64,000 bases of DNA from Otis tarda (lineage: Eukaryota > Chordata > Aves > Otidiformes > Otididae). The notes beneath the pieces are model-generated. The model was not told where the DNA came from. It searched no databases and worked only from the letters and a program-made list of their open reading frames with translations. Location: the NCBI GenBank assembly GCA_026413225.1, contig CM048557.1, forward strand, positions 43,717,371 to 43,781,370. The letters are read 5' to 3'. The position numbers and the translations under genes are program-made. Shown here piece after piece: positions 12,801 through 26,065 of this stretch. Within the stretch, counting starts at the first letter, position 1; every line of letters begins with the position of its first letter.

Positions 12801-15800
12801 AAAAAGGATGGATCCACGTACAGATATTTCTGAAGTCCAAGTGCTAGCAGACCTTCCTCGGTGTTCAGGTGGAAGTCACTGTTCCTGTACTGAGGGCAGA
12901 AGAGAAAAGGTGCCTGTACTTCAGTTTGCAAGATCACAGTCTCTGAAACCGGCAGTGCCAGTGGGTCTCTAGTAAGAACCAAGTTTCCTGAAGGTAGCAA
13001 GCAAGCATGGGCTCAAGTTCAATTCTGCTCCTCCTGGTATGAAGTGCTAACTAGAAACCAAAAAGTGGGACAAATAGCTGTGGAGGGAAATAACATCTTA
13101 ATCTACCACTTTAGCTCGCTTCAGAGCACTTAAAGCAGAGCCTAAAGTCTGGTCTTTTGATACCACAGGAATTTATGCCTCCAGTAAGTGGAAATGAATC
13201 TCCACATCATAGCTGCTCGCTGGGAAAAGGGATTTTTGGCATGACTGACCATGTCACACTTCCCTGGTCTGCAATTTCATTGAAGGATTCATACGCAGGA
13301 TAGCCAAGTATTTGTATTTTGTATAACACTTATTTGGCAGCCTTTTGATCCATCTCCTTGGCCCAGCTGGAAGAGCACACATCCAGCTGGGCCCCAGGAA
13401 CAGACAGCGATGATTGCTGGTGAGTGCCAGAGGCCAGTGCTGGCCTGCAGGGCTGGCAATCCTGCGAGTCCCCTTCCCTGACCTGTTGGCAATTAGAAGC
13501 AGCAGAGTGTCATCTGCCGCCAGCTGGGAGAGCCAGGCCCCAAAAGCACTGCTGTAGTCTCTCAAGCACTTGTTACCACGACAGACAGCCAATGGACAGA
13601 GGAACGACAAAGGAGAGTGCTAGCAAATTCCTAACTGATGAATGATCGCTGGTATCATGTAAACCAGGAACCCTCCAGCTTCTGCATGTGCGCTGACAAC
13701 TCTGTGCTTATCCAGCTCCTGCTTGGTCTTGGCTGTTCTCCTACCTACTCCACCCATAGCTGATGAATTTTTTGTGCAGCTTTATAACCTAATCCCACTA
13801 ATGTGTGAGTCAGGGTGTTGCTTCTTAAGAAAAAGTGTGTGGTCCTACAGACAATTATAGATACAAAACAGTGGTAAAGTGGTGCTGAGAACAAGACAGG
13901 AATAGTTATAAAGTTATTGGGCTGTGTAAACATGGAGATGATTTCTCCTTTCCAAACCAAATTCAACTGAAATAATCAAATACCTCAGTAGAAGTAATGA
14001 AGTCTCAAATGATCAATGACGATTGTGTTTTGCACTTTCCCAGGACCATCTAGTTGTAAGAAAGGCTACCGGCACTTTAAACTGTAACTTATTCAAGTGT
14101 TATAAAACTGGAAACCAGAACACTACTACCTTTTCTATTTCAGGCAAGTTAACGAATGAATGAGAAAGTAACAGGTTTCTTGACTGAGTGCCTACCAAAA
14201 AAAGCCAACTGTAATCCAGAACATTCACTGTTAAAATTATGAGCCCATGAAAATCCAAGTTTATAAGAACAACGTTGTTTACAGACTTGAAATAACAGCA
14301 TCCATCATTTTAATGCTGTAACTCCAAATTAAGACAGTGCAGATGGGCATAATTTTCCATTCTTAATATGAGACACAACACCATGTGTCTTTAATATAAA
14401 TGCAACATATACATACATTCAGCTAGATCATTGGTTTATTCTTACATTTCATATTCAAACCTAAATCATTATCAAAGTGAGTGAATACAACTGCAGTAAA
14501 GATGACGACGATACGAAAATCATAACATAATCTAACCTCTTATTTGTAGGATCTAAAAAGAATGAAAAGTTTTCTTTATTAATGGTTTCAGTTAATCCTG
14601 TATCCAAACATTTTCCCCAATAAACATCAGATTATTTTTATGTTGGCTATAAAGCTGTCACTCCTCAATAAACAGATATGCTCCTGGTGGGTTTACCTCT
14701 GCTGTCAAAGACCAGTCAATTCATGCATCATCTCATAAGCGAAACCAGAGGAGCTCAGATGCACAGCTCCCAGTGAATCCAGCTGAACAGAGATTGCTCA
14801 CCACCTGAGAGGATTCGCGCTGCTGCAGCCCCCATGCAATTGGCAGCGCCTTGATGCTCTCAACACAAGTTTGCAGAAGCCCTGAAGTTAATACTCCTGC
14901 CTCCTTTTAATAGAAAGCTATGTGACCTTTAATGCTCTGCTAGACTGAGCCTTCCTTTGGTGAGACTCAATTAAGTTTTATGTTTTGTGGCTCCAATTTT
15001 CTTGTAAGACAAGAAAAGAGTTCAAGGGATGGATCCTTCTTTGAAGAATTTAATTCCCTCTGGAGAAAATTTATTTCCATTGAAAGAGTCCCTCAAAGTT
15101 TGGGGGAAGGGAGCTTTTGTAAGGCTTTTTTTTTTTTTTTTTTTCTGTGGGATTTTTGGTTAAGAAATTTCTAGTATTTTGTGAAGATGAAGGAGCTTCA
15201 GATTCTTTGAACAGGACAGCGTTCTATTAGTGGTTAGACTGGAAAGATTTCCTCTGTCCTTTTCATTACAATGAGGAGAAAATCAGAGAGATGGTTAAAG
15301 AAATCCTGGCCATTCTATGTGATGAGGAAGCTTTCCATGAAAAAATAATCAGATTGCTACTGTGATACTGTAGTAACATAATACTGGTTAATTTTCTTTA
15401 AGAGTCATTGCAGCAAATGAAACATTTGCACATGTATTCATAAAAATGATAAGTACTTCCTAGGCTGATTCTGCATACTTAACCTCAGCACAACAAGATC
15501 AAAAAATTAAGGCATTAGGAAGAGTCTTGTCTAAACTGAGCTCTGACATTCTCGCTCACTACAGTTGCTCCTGTTGGAAATATAAGTACAAACGAGCATA
15601 AGCACTATTCCCAAATGGAAACATTTTCAGGAGCAGGCCATTAGTAACATTTCTTTTACCACTATGTTCCTTTATTTAATTAATTTGTTTTGCAGTCAAC
15701 TTAAGATAAAATCACATATGCCAGTAGGGAATTCTGAGTGCTGGAGAGAGAAGTCTAGACTCTTTATAGTCAGTGTACACTGAATTAGATATTTCACAAA

Positions 15801-18416
15801 ATTAGTCTGAAAATGCCACACACTGACAGAGGTATTGCATATTGCCAATATGAAATAAACATGGGACATGAATGAATTTCTTATTCCCTTGTCCCAGATT
15901 TACACACCTGAACCTGAACACCTCATAAATTGTTTTTGTCTGTTTGGTATCTAAATGTGAAGCCCTTTCTTGGTGCTCTCTTCTGCATATTTTTGTGGTC
16001 ACCCAAGGAGGTGGGTATCAGGATTCAAGGTTTCCACTAACTAAAATCTTTCACAGTCACCTCTTTCACTTCCCTCACAAGTGTTATAATCACTATGCTG
16101 CAGAAACTGGACAACTTGTGCATATGGGAATGCAAGACCTCAAACGGCTCTTTCGGATTAGCTGATTACTTTTTTTTTTAATTATTTTTAGCCAAAATTT
16201 AAATTATATCATATCTGAGATTCTTTGCCTCCTTTTTTTTCCTAGTGCTTACTACTGATGACTGTTTAAATGTGACCTTCTGCCTGTCTAAATTTCTGGA
16301 AAAAACCCCAGATATTAATAGAATTTGCTCTTTGTTTACATCAGTATTTACTTAGTGTGCAATAGCCAAGTAAAACCCTGTATTAGCTCTAGCCTACATT
16401 TAGTGCAGTCCACTGCTAAAATGTTATTTAAATCTATAATAATTTCCTGTAATTATCTTCTTTTCCTGCTTACAGAGTCATGTCTTGATATAAACATTAA
16501 AAATTATTCTGCTTTGATTCCAGTTTTAGGGCACAAGCATTCTACAGAAAAAAAACAATCCCAACAATCTCCATCTCTCCTTTCTGAAGCTGACAGAAGA
16601 TGACTACTGTGCTCAGACCTGTCATTTGTTTCTCCACAGTCAAACAGTTTATGCGTGTTAGGCAGTACACTGTCTGAACACCGGGAAAATAATAATGGAG
16701 TCAAATCTGTAGAATAAGAGATAGCTACGTCTCTGAGAAGCATTTGAAAAGCACAACATGTAAACCAATTGAAACACAGATATCTGTTTCCTTGTCCCCC
16801 TCCCCCAAATAGCAGGGCAACTGTATTTTGTATGGTACATTGAAGTTTGCCATGTCCTGCTACTATTTTAAACATGTCAGTTGTACAAATATCCAGTTAC
16901 ACACTATAATCATATAGCTAATAAAGTAAGACCCTAAAATCAATTAACGTGGAAGCTGTCTCTTGATTTAGACTCATTCTCCAGATATGCCTACCCATTT
17001 TTAGTTTCACATTTTGAGACTAGTTCAACTAAACAAGAATACCAATGAGTTTGGATGAGATAAACAGAGTGTACACGCTCACTTAAATATTGAAACTAGT
17101 TCTGTATTTTAAAACAGATTGACATGATTGTAAATATTAATACTTTCCTATTGAGAAAGCATAGTTTTCTTCTGAGAAACAACAAAAATGAATGTATACT
17201 CAGCTTAGAAAATCCCAGAACCCCCCAATTATAATCTTTGTGAAAACTTTTTAGCTTTTTAATGCCTTGTAGTGATAATACATAACATTAGTCTTTCATA
17301 AAAAATGAATTTACCACCGATAAGGGCAAGTGTGACAACTTCCTCTCCCAACACCTTAATGAAACCTCTCTACATCTCCCTAATTTAGCAGTTCAAACTA
17401 TCTAGTTCTATATCTGAGTACTTATGTAGTGTGGCTTAGCTAAACCTGACTGGAAGAAAGAAAACTGGTCTAGTTCTTAATTTTCACTGCTCATCTCATC
17501 TCTTTTTTTCCAGTACAGCTTGTGGACACAAGAAGTCTGTGCCTCACTGCACCTATGCTGCCTCCATATGTGGTATCTAAGCTGCTATATATAAGAACAG
17601 TTCCATTTTGATGACCATATGGATAGAAAATAGGTTGCTATTTTATTTACAAAGTTCTTACAAAAAGTCTGCGAGCTCCTTAAAACTGAGATTTACTAAT
17701 TAGAGTGACCTTGATTAAAGGCTAGCTCCCAAAGAGCTCCTGTGGATAACAGGCTTAACTTTAAGCACATGATCAGTCCCATTACACTCACTGGCTTTAA
17801 CTGGACTGCTCATAAAATTAAGCATCTATTTAGTTGCCTTTCTGGATCAGAGCCCAAGCCCTGCAGAGGAGCTCAGGCTCGGGGCAGTGGTACATTCTGA
17901 AGCCGGTACGATTCAGGTGACTAAGGACCATAAATTGTGTTCTGTATTCTGTCAAACTGAAAAGCTGTGGAATTTTGCTCACACAGGTCCTGGAAATGTC
18001 TGCCACAGCTAACTGGGAATGCCAGTTCATCAGAGCTTGGAAACAAGTACTTCACTGAAGTGGTAATGGCTCAGGCTGGGCTAGTTCAGAAAACCAGGAC
18101 AAGAAGATAAAAGAGTCTAGATACTGTGCTACACTGATGTGGCCATCCTGCTCCCAGTACTGAAGAAATGCTTGCTCCGGTGTCTCTATGCGGCTGTGCA
18201 TTCTGGTCTTTAAACATACCCTAACAGCAAAATTTGGTGCTGTGAGTGTAAGTAACGCTAAGACTTTCCAAATTGTGCTCCTTATGTAACACTACATGTT
18301 TGCCAAACTCTGGCAACTGCAAAAAGGGTGGAATATAAAGAGGATCTAATGTCTGGAAAATGGGTGATTAAAAAAGGTCACATAAAATTGACAATTTTAA
18401 AAACATATACTCTTAC
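9866..18416. other. Unique sequence, no gene recognised
   Basis: Many ORFs of 60-127 codons occur on both strands, for example near 10.7 kb, 13.3 kb and 16.6 kb. None has a recognisable motif, and the overlapping ones run in opposite or conflicting frames. The 13.37-13.56 kb part is GC-richer but shows no repeat identity I can name. A T run fills 15126-15144. No CR1 or LTR sequence was seen. Confidence 0.55.
15126..15144. repeat. Poly-T tract
   Basis: An uninterrupted run of about 19 T residues. No SINE or processed transcript is recognisable beside it, so it is noted only as a low-complexity tract. Confidence 0.9.
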
Positions 18417-18500
18417 CCCTCTCGTTGGAAAATAGTCCTAAAACAGTCCCCCAGGCTCTTGTAACCAGTCGGATCAGTTTTCCCTCTTTGAATTTGGAAC
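18417..18500 (-). CDS. Candidate internal coding exon, 84 nt, gene not identified
   Basis: This is the best host-exon candidate in the window. On the minus strand the segment is preceded by a poly-T acceptor (TTGTATTTTTTTTAG) and followed by a consensus donor (AGGG|GTAAGAGTATATG). The 84-nt length is a multiple of three. One frame, with two bases completing the first codon and one left over (phase 1 at both ends), reads as about 27 ordinary residues, with core KEGKLIRLVTRAWGTVLG. A second frame is also open; the third has a stop. The peptide mixes basic and hydrophobic residues like a globular-domain segment, but I do not recognise the family and give no gene name. If it is real, the window lies inside a minus-strand gene and most of it is intron. 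Both splice sites and the open frame are seen directly; coding function is inferred. Confidence 0.4.
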
Positions 18501-18502
18501 CT

Positions 18503-21500
18503 AAAAAAAATACAATTTACATCACAGCATGAGAAGTCAGGGATTTTAAGTCACTTTTAACTTCCAATTATTATATAAAAGGAGTTTTAAAAGTTTTTAA
18601 CGTATCTGATTCATTATTATATACTGTTCCTGATATACTTATTAACACTGTTTTCATAGAAGCTGTTAAACTAAGGTAAAATAGAGCTTTAGTAGTAACG
18701 TTTTTGTAGTTTATGGAACTCACGGTATAGCTATCACCTTTGACATTTACACCTCTTTTTAGTTGTTTGAAAAATAAGCTGTTAACCCCATGCCTGATCC
18801 AAAGCCCACTGAAACTAATGGGAGTCTTTGAGTCAAATCCTGGTTTTGAAAACCTGAAATACTATCATGTGTTTCACTGTGAAATGAACCCACTGTACAG
18901 TGGACAAAAATCAAGCAGAGACATGACCAGAAATGAGCACCATTCATTTTTCATAATTTAATAATAAGGTGAACAGTAAAAGCAAGCAATGAATTATTTT
19001 AATTAAAACCTTGTTTTCTCTATTCATATTTCGACAAAAATAAAGATTTCAACAGGAAGCTTGTGGCCTTAAAAGGAAAATAAAGATTATGATTTAAGAT
19101 TGTAAACATCTTATTATTTATGATTATTTATGATTAAGTTACTGATAGTAACAGTGAGTTTAACAAACTATATTGTCTTGCTAAGCATCTCAGTTAGATC
19201 ACCCTATTTCTTGCAGTTTTAAAACTGCAGCCAGCACATTCAATTAAATAGTATGGAGAAACTTTGAAGACATTTTTAGCAATAAAACTTATTTTTAAAC
19301 TGCTAATTACTATACAGCACTCAAAAAATAATAATTTAAATTTATAATAATAATTCTACACAACAAATGGTGTTCAACAATTTCAAGGAATAACTGACAG
19401 TATAGTCAAGTATGTCATATGTCACAGGTATGTTGCTGCTCTGAGAAAAATCTATTTTTACTTATTCTGATCACGATACTGAATTCATTAATATGTAACA
19501 AACAATGGTATTTTTAACTCAGTGTTGAACAGCAACGTTTTCCTCTCTCTCAACAGAATTCAGCATGGTCAGATGAAGCTTTGTATTGTGGCAAAAGACA
19601 TTCATTGTTTTGAACATCAGTATTTCCTAAGCTGTGTTCTGTGCTAACACATCTAACATTTTATTCACTTTGAGGAAAAAATTTCCAGTGATGTAATACA
19701 ATTCTTTGGGCAATTATGAAGGCAAGCCCACAGCTTTTTTAAAACAGTTAGAAGGAAACACTGAGCCCCTCCATAGTCCTAATAAAAGTAGTTCAGGCAC
19801 ATCTGGGATCTCTATCTGGGGTAACCTCTTTTATTAGCACAAGAACTTGCTGCCAAGTTGGCAGAGAGGAGAATGCTATTCAATAGGCTTACACTCAAAT
19901 AAGAGCTGATGCATAACATTTTGTCTGAAAAGAACCCTTGGGAAGGCTAATAGTTGAAAATGCCTCAATGCCATCACACAAAGTCCAACAGTAATATCAG
20001 CTACAGAAGCTTTTACATTGTGGCAATCAAGCCATCAAAATTATAACAGAAAGTAGATTCTATATACATTTTAATATATTTAAGACTTGATTACTTACAT
20101 CTCTCAGCTTAAAAACAAAACCGGCTTTCTTTTGCTTAAAGAAACTTTGCAAAAACTCACCAATAAATAACTTTTTACAAGTATTTAAAAAATAAAGCTT
20201 TCTTAACCCAAACTCTTTTCCTCAAGTTTCAAGATTTGGCCTGCTTGTAAACTCCTAACAAAACATGGCTGTTTCTAAAACATCCTTTGAATAATGCACC
20301 TTCCCTCTCTTTCACCCTGCACATGCTCAAGCACGTCTGACTAGCATCTGTGTAAGATTCCCCACTAAGTCGTGCATGCAGAACTGTTTGTAGAACTGGG
20401 GCTTTGGTCCCAGTCTCACTGTGGATCTCAACAACATGGTAAACATACTTAGATAATTTTGTTTTGCAGTTAACACAGTGTCCACTTGTCAACTAAATTT
20501 AAATGATTTAATAAAAATGCATCTTTGGTAGCAATAATGAAAATCATAGCATAAAAGCAATAATACCATATGTAATTTAAGTGTATCAGATAAAGGATAA
20601 CTTCTTGCTAAAGAAGTTAAATCAAAGGAGGTTTACATTTATTTCAGTTTTTTTTTGTTTCAATGCAGATAAGACCTTAGTATTAAATGAGTCTGTTCGT
20701 AACACTGAGTCACACAAATAACATATTCCTTCCTTTAGGGTTTTTGGATCCATTCCTTCCCTAGTAAATATTTTTTATAGCTTTAACAGCGATCCTAAAA
20801 TACATGCCAACTATGTGCTTCGACCTAGATCTGCAAATTGGGTTCTTTGATTCAGAATTGCTTGCCTCAATAAAATCATGTGTAACTTTTTAATGAACTA
20901 GCTAATTGATCACCAGCACTTGTTAAAAGAAGCTCAGGGAAGAGCTTAAAAAAACGTTTGTTTTTCTGGAGGCAGCAGCAGCCTGTATTAGTAATCTTAG
21001 TAATACAGAAGAGTGAAAGCATTCACTTCAAAAAATAACCTGGCCTGTTTTTAATGATTGTTTAGAGGAATGAACACAACTGGGGATACATAATGGCTTT
21101 CTCTGCTTCAAATCCATTCCTTTCTAAAAGATTATAAAACCACTGAATTTCATGCATTTTTGAAAGCTGGATGCCTGCCTTGTATGTTATGAGCTTTGCT
21201 AGAACAAAAAAAGATAAATTCTCCCATAAATATAATCAGAGCATTAACTTCTGATCTAATTTATTATTTTGAAGTCTGAAAATAAGAATGTGCAGGCAGC
21301 GTTCAGAGACACGCTGAACAGCAGAGAGGCTTTTCCAGGACTGGGATGAAGCATACGACAAGCATCAGAAGTCACTGGATACTCCAGCATGTTATGTGTT
21401 TACCGAGAGCTTTATCACTCTAAAAATGATCATCAGGCTAAGTTTCTTCCCCTCTCATTTTCCTGCTTCTTGCCTTTCCAGCCAAAATGCTGTGGTACCG

Positions 21501-22050
21501 AGCACTTCCACCCTGGGAATGCTCACAGAGGTGTGGGAGGCACTTTGGCCCCCAGGTTTCCTCTTCCCACCCAGGATTACCTCCGGCACCTACTGCCTGC
21601 CCTCTTGGCTCCTCCTCATGTTCCCATCTCCATCTTCCATGCCATGGGGGACCTCACAATCTCCCTTTCTGGCTGGTAGCAGCAGCCCACAGGGCTTTGT
21701 CTTTATGTCCCCTTTGACTGACTGGTACCTTTGTAGTAACTTTATTTGATACAAAAGTGTCCCTGATATTGTTTAAGAAGAGAACATCAGTGTCCTTCTC
21801 TACTCACTCCAGAAGACACATGGTTGGGTTCTCAAAAAGTATAAATCATGTAAAACCATTTGAGGTTTTGGGGTCTGTTCAAATGGCAGTATTTTCATTG
21901 AAAACTCTGCAGATCTAAAATCAAATATTTTAACTTATTCATACTAATCAGCACTACAACTACTACTTGGGAAAGGAATAAACCTAAATTATTCTATTAT
22001 TGTTATTTTGACAGCATGAGAGAGCAATTTTTATGGTTATAACAGTTCTT
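18503..22050. other. Mostly unique AT-rich sequence
   Basis: Apart from the 9-nt microexon candidate at 20099-20107, no gene or mobile element is recognised. Segments such as 19070-19350 are extremely AT-rich with short repeated TTATTTATGA-like and TAATAATAA-like words. A GC-richer patch at about 21480-21720 is open in three plus-strand frames at once. That pattern fits base composition better than coding. Confidence 0.55.
20099..20107 (-). other. Weak candidate 9-nt microexon
   Basis: On the minus strand the acceptor GGTTTTGTTTTTAAG is followed by CTGAGAGAT and then a perfect donor, GTAAGTAAT. A 9-nt exon keeps the reading frame, and read in phase 1 it has no stop, so it would fit upstream of the 18417-18500 exon. 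Such short acceptor-donor pairs are expected by chance once or twice in 64 kb. It is recorded as a testable lead only. Confidence 0.12.
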
Positions 22051-22059
22051 GATCAATAA

Positions 22060-22677
22060 CTCTCAACAGGATCAGCCTGAACAGGATCAGCAGGTCGAGG
22101 GAGGTGATTCTGCCCCTCTACTCTGCCCTGGTGAGACCCCACCTGGAGTACTGCGTCCAGTTCTGGAGTCCTCAACAAAAGAAGGACATGGACCAGTTGG
22201 AAAGGGTCCAGAGAAGGGCCACCAAGATGATCAGAGGGCTGGAGCACCTCTCGTATGAGGACAGGCTGAGAGACTTGGGGCTGTTCAGCCTGGAGAAGAG
22301 GAGGCTCCGGGGAGACCTGATAGCGGTCTTCCAATACCTCAAGGGGGCCTACAGGAAAGATGGGGAGAAGCTGTTCAGTAGGGCCTCTTGTGATAGGACA
22401 AGGGGTAATGGGTTTAAATTAGAAGGAGGTAGGTTTAGATTAGATATTAGAAAAAAATTTTTTACAATGAGAGTTGTAGAGCACTGGAACAGGTTGCCCA
22501 GAGAGGTGGTGGATGCCCCATCCCTGGAAATGTTCAAGGCCAGGCTGGATGAGGCTCTGAGCAACCTGATCTAGTTGGGGATGTCCCTGCTCCTTGCAGG
22601 GGGGTTGGACTAGATGACCTTTGAAGGTCCCTTCCAACTCTAACCATTCTATGATTCTATGATTCTATGATTCTATG
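22060..22677 (+). mobile_element. CR1 LINE, 5'-truncated 3' end (copy 1, best preserved)
   Basis: This is a 5'-truncated CR1 non-LTR retrotransposon covering the end of ORF2 and the short 3' UTR. It ends in four perfect ATTCTATG units at 22646-22677. The preceding GGTTGGACTAGATGACCTTT-like stretch is the usual CR1 3' UTR. CR1 mobilises by target-primed reverse transcription from its 3' end, so 5' truncation is normal. At the 5' edge a 15-17 bp piece (AACAGGATCAGC) is present twice in tandem, at about 22065-22091. The frame is open through the whole ORF2 part, so this is the youngest-looking CR1 in the window. Confidence 0.95.
22068..22574 (+). pseudogene. CR1 ORF2 C-terminal remnant
   Basis: About 168 codons are open up to a TAG at 22572-22574. 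They correspond to the part of the CR1 ORF2 protein downstream of the catalytic reverse-transcriptase core. Landmarks in order are [19 protein letters not shown], then [19 protein letters not shown], then [15 protein letters not shown], then [13 protein letters not shown] near the end. The endonuclease and the polymerase active site are absent, so it cannot support retrotransposition by itself. It has no promoter of its own, and any transcription would be read-through. Confidence 0.9.
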
Positions 22678-22679
22678 AA

Positions 22680-24976
22680 ATCCCATGAAGCCTTTGGAAG
22701 ATGCCTGAGTCCTTTCATCAGTCCTCTGAATCACTTACTAGTTAACAAGTGATACAACATATTGCGGAGCAATGACTCTACATAGACAAACATATCTGTT
22801 TCCAATGCATAACTTACAGTTCTTGTTGGTTTTATAACAGCTAGTATTTTATTCAGAATTTTATAAAATCCTCAGTCCACAGGATGCTTTCCTGCCCCGC
22901 TTCCTATTGCAAAGGTCCTCTAAGGGGTCTTTCCTAACACAGTCGGTATCTACAGGAGAACAAGCATATGTGTGTGCTTTCTGAAATAAAAAAAATATTT
23001 TTTTTTCTCTCTCTCTATCAGTTGCTAATTTTTTTTTGTTCATGTTTGCTGAACTTCTCATCAAAGTTGTCTTGTGGATGTCTGCCACTACAGTATCCAC
23101 TACTTAGTGTTTAAGTCTGATCACCACAATGTTATCTCATAGTCCTCCCTCTTTTATTTACTGATCTGGGCTGAAGAAAGATTTCCAATTCATGCTGAAA
23201 TTGTTTTAGTCATCTTAAAATCTAAAAGGAAGAAATCAGTATTTTCATATCTAGATTCAAGTAGGTAGTGAGCAGTTAAATCCCAGCTATGTAGGGCAAC
23301 CGCAGTGTGATGTGGAACAGACTAGACTGACCAAATTCTTGCCACTGGGTTTGCAAAGACTATACCCTCATGCGTAAATTCCAGAATTTCTTGCTGCTTT
23401 TATACAGTGCTGCTGACTATTCCTCAACCACAAAGTTCAGAAGGAAAGAAAAACACTGACTCAGAGAACCAGGCTTTATACCATATTGCAGTGCTTGCCA
23501 ACAAGTGGCAGTCTTAGCTGTATTTTCCCTCTCTTCACATGTCTTACTAGGATTTTATCATATGTTCTACTCTATTTTGGATAAAGCTCCTAACATTTCC
23601 CACCATGATTGGGACTTATGCAGTACAAAAGCAAATAATCTTAGGTACTGAGGTGTTTAGATGCTATGAAGAAAAGAAGAGAGTTATGTGGCATAACAAC
23701 AATACAAATTAAATTATCTGTGTAACGTTACATTTAAAACAACTTTTAAATAAATGTACGGCCTTTGGAAAACTGAAAACAACATTTATAGCCTTTTTGC
23801 ACTTTCAGTAATTCCCATGATTCCAGACACTCCTAGCTGACTTACCCCTACCAGTGTAAGTTGATTAAAGATGTATAGTCTGAAGCTTTATATAAATATA
23901 CATTATTTAACAGTTCACATGCTTATAATAAAAAATAACTGCATTATAATTTAAAAAGATTTTGATTTGCTAACTTAAACATTTATTCAGGTGTTACTAC
24001 TAGTTAGTGCTATCTACTGGTGCTTAGATTTCATGCAAAACTTTGCAGTGCAAAATGGACCTTGATAATATAATTTATTTAACTTTTTGGCTCAAGGTCT
24101 TTGACTTGCTTATGTTACTTACAGGATAATAACTAAATTAAGAGTATAATTCTGTCACTTATTTTAACAGTAAATCATATGAGCTGTTGAAGAACTGAAT
24201 ATTAGATTTCAAAACAAAAAACCTAATTATTTTAAGCCAAAGATATAAATTCTGCTAGTTCAGGGGTAATATTTTGAGTATTATAATATTGCTGGATGAT
24301 TATTTAACTGCAAAAACTATATAAGAATACAATCAAGTAGTAACATAGAGGACAGGCAAAGAACAGAATTTATTCCAGTCATTCTCTATAGTAGTAATAG
24401 ATTTGCCTCCATCTAATCACATAGTTTTTCATATAGTTCATATTTACTTCAGAAGTAATAAACCAGAATCATGAGTAAAGAAGTATTACCAAAAAATGTT
24501 TCAACGTTCATCTAAATTAATTCCACTTTGTTGGAATTCATTATACTTATTAGTTTATTTACTTCTATGATTTTTGGTGGAACACTTTTTTTGAAGAAGA
24601 AAGAAAGGAATAGTAAAAATTGAAATAATTGCAAAGATATCCTGAAAACTCAAAATTCTCTGCAGAGATGACTTTTATGCAAGTTAGAATATCAGCTACC
24701 AGATTTGATGGTCAAATAAAAAACTACCAAACACAAACGGATGAATTCTCACATTTACCAAAGTATTTATCAAACACTGCAACTCATAGATTTGTCCATT
24801 CCACATCTAACCTCTGCCTTATTGAAATCCTGATCTGTTCTTCTGTCCTCTGCCTGTTATCCAGCAATTCGTACTTTGTCTCTGACAAAAAAAAATCCTC
24901 AGAAACTGCTATGAAATAGAAATGGAGCAAAAGGAGGAAACATTACCAGTGGATGAGAAAAGAAGCAAACGCTTAC
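22680..24976. other. Unique AT-rich sequence, no gene recognised
   Basis: ORFs are short (79 and 96 codons at most) and unrecognised. No repeats were identified beyond short A/T runs. Segments around 23.9-24.3 kb are extremely AT-rich. Confidence 0.55.
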
Positions 24977-25017
24977 CTACATTTGAATAAGGAGCACATT
25001 CACAGCAAAAGTTAGAG
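24977..25017 (-). other. Weak candidate 41-nt exon
   Basis: On the minus strand a moderate acceptor (TGTTGCTGATCTAG) precedes 41 bases ending ATGTAG, followed by a good donor, GTAAGCG. One frame is open and reads SNFCCECAPYSNV, starting with one base that completes a codon and ending one base into the next. That end phase matches the start phase of the 18417-18500 candidate. The pyrimidine tract is weak and the segment is short, so chance is a serious alternative. Confidence 0.17.
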
Positions 25018-25950
25018 CTAGATCAGCAACAGATTTAGCAATTTAGAGCAGAATTTATATATAACAGATTGGCTCTTCTGATACAAATTTGAATCCAATA
25101 AGATTATCATCAGCTGCCACCTCCCTTTAGGTTAGCTAAAAGCAATTAATCTAAACCCTTATAAAATAATTGGTCTAAATTCTTTCAGCCTTGATGATGA
25201 GAACTTCCTGTGAGTGGCTTACTCTGAGCTTACAATTTTTAAAAAACATATTCCCTAAATGAATTGCATAATTGAATAGAGGAACGGCGAAGTCCTGAAC
25301 ATGATAAATGGCTTAGGTTGTTCACTGGTACTCTCAGTCAGGTCTCTGAGTGTGAGTCTTACTCTTGCACCACACAAAAGTACACTAATCAGCAAAAGAA
25401 CTTCATCTTTCCTGTACTTCCTATTCCTTTTATAGATTACTTTCCTCTATATCTTGCTTTTGTATTAAAGCGAAATAGGACATCATTCCACCAAAAGTAT
25501 CAGTGGGAAAAAGAAAGCAATACTATATATACCAACAGTGTAACAAAGTGGTTTAGAAATGAAAGCCCTGTTTTGTCAGCTACTAATTAGGAAGTATTTT
25601 ACTTTTTTCTCCTGCAGTAATTTTTCCATAATGTGCATGGGACAAACATACAGTAGCTATAATGTCAGAAATAAATTTTCCTTTACATGTAGTTTTAGAA
25701 GAGAATGTTTAGCAAAAATAAACTTGACCAGAAGAAGCTCAAATTAACCCATGTAAATGTTTCATGCAATTCTACACTGGCAATTTTGCTAATGAATAAC
25801 AAAAATAACTAGTCCTAGCAGTTAATACAAATAATGAAAGAAAAAAGAAAGAAAACAAAGAAAGAAATATAGCAGTAACTAAGTTCAAACCATAAATATT
25901 TTTAATAATCTAATTTCATTAATGACTGTGTGTGTGGAGGAGAAGTTCAA

Positions 25951-25970
25951 AACAACAACAACAACAACAA
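25951..25970. repeat. (AAC)n microsatellite
   Basis: About seven uninterrupted AAC units. It lies downstream of a purine-rich GAAA-type stretch at about 25838-25868. Confidence 0.9.
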
Positions 25971-26065
25971 ATTAAGTGAAAACTACTATTTTTTTCATTC
26001 CACACTAAAAACTGGCCAGAGGAACATTGTACATACTCATAGCTATGATGTTGTGCAATTTCCCT

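Noticed and set aside
13254-13610. 118-codon minus-strand ORF in a GC-richer patch
   Set aside because: Overlapping ORFs exist in other frames and on the other strand, and no motif or repeat identity was found.
21396-21749. 117-codon ORF with overlapping ORFs in three plus frames
   Set aside because: Simultaneous openness in three frames points to composition rather than coding, and no motif was recognised.
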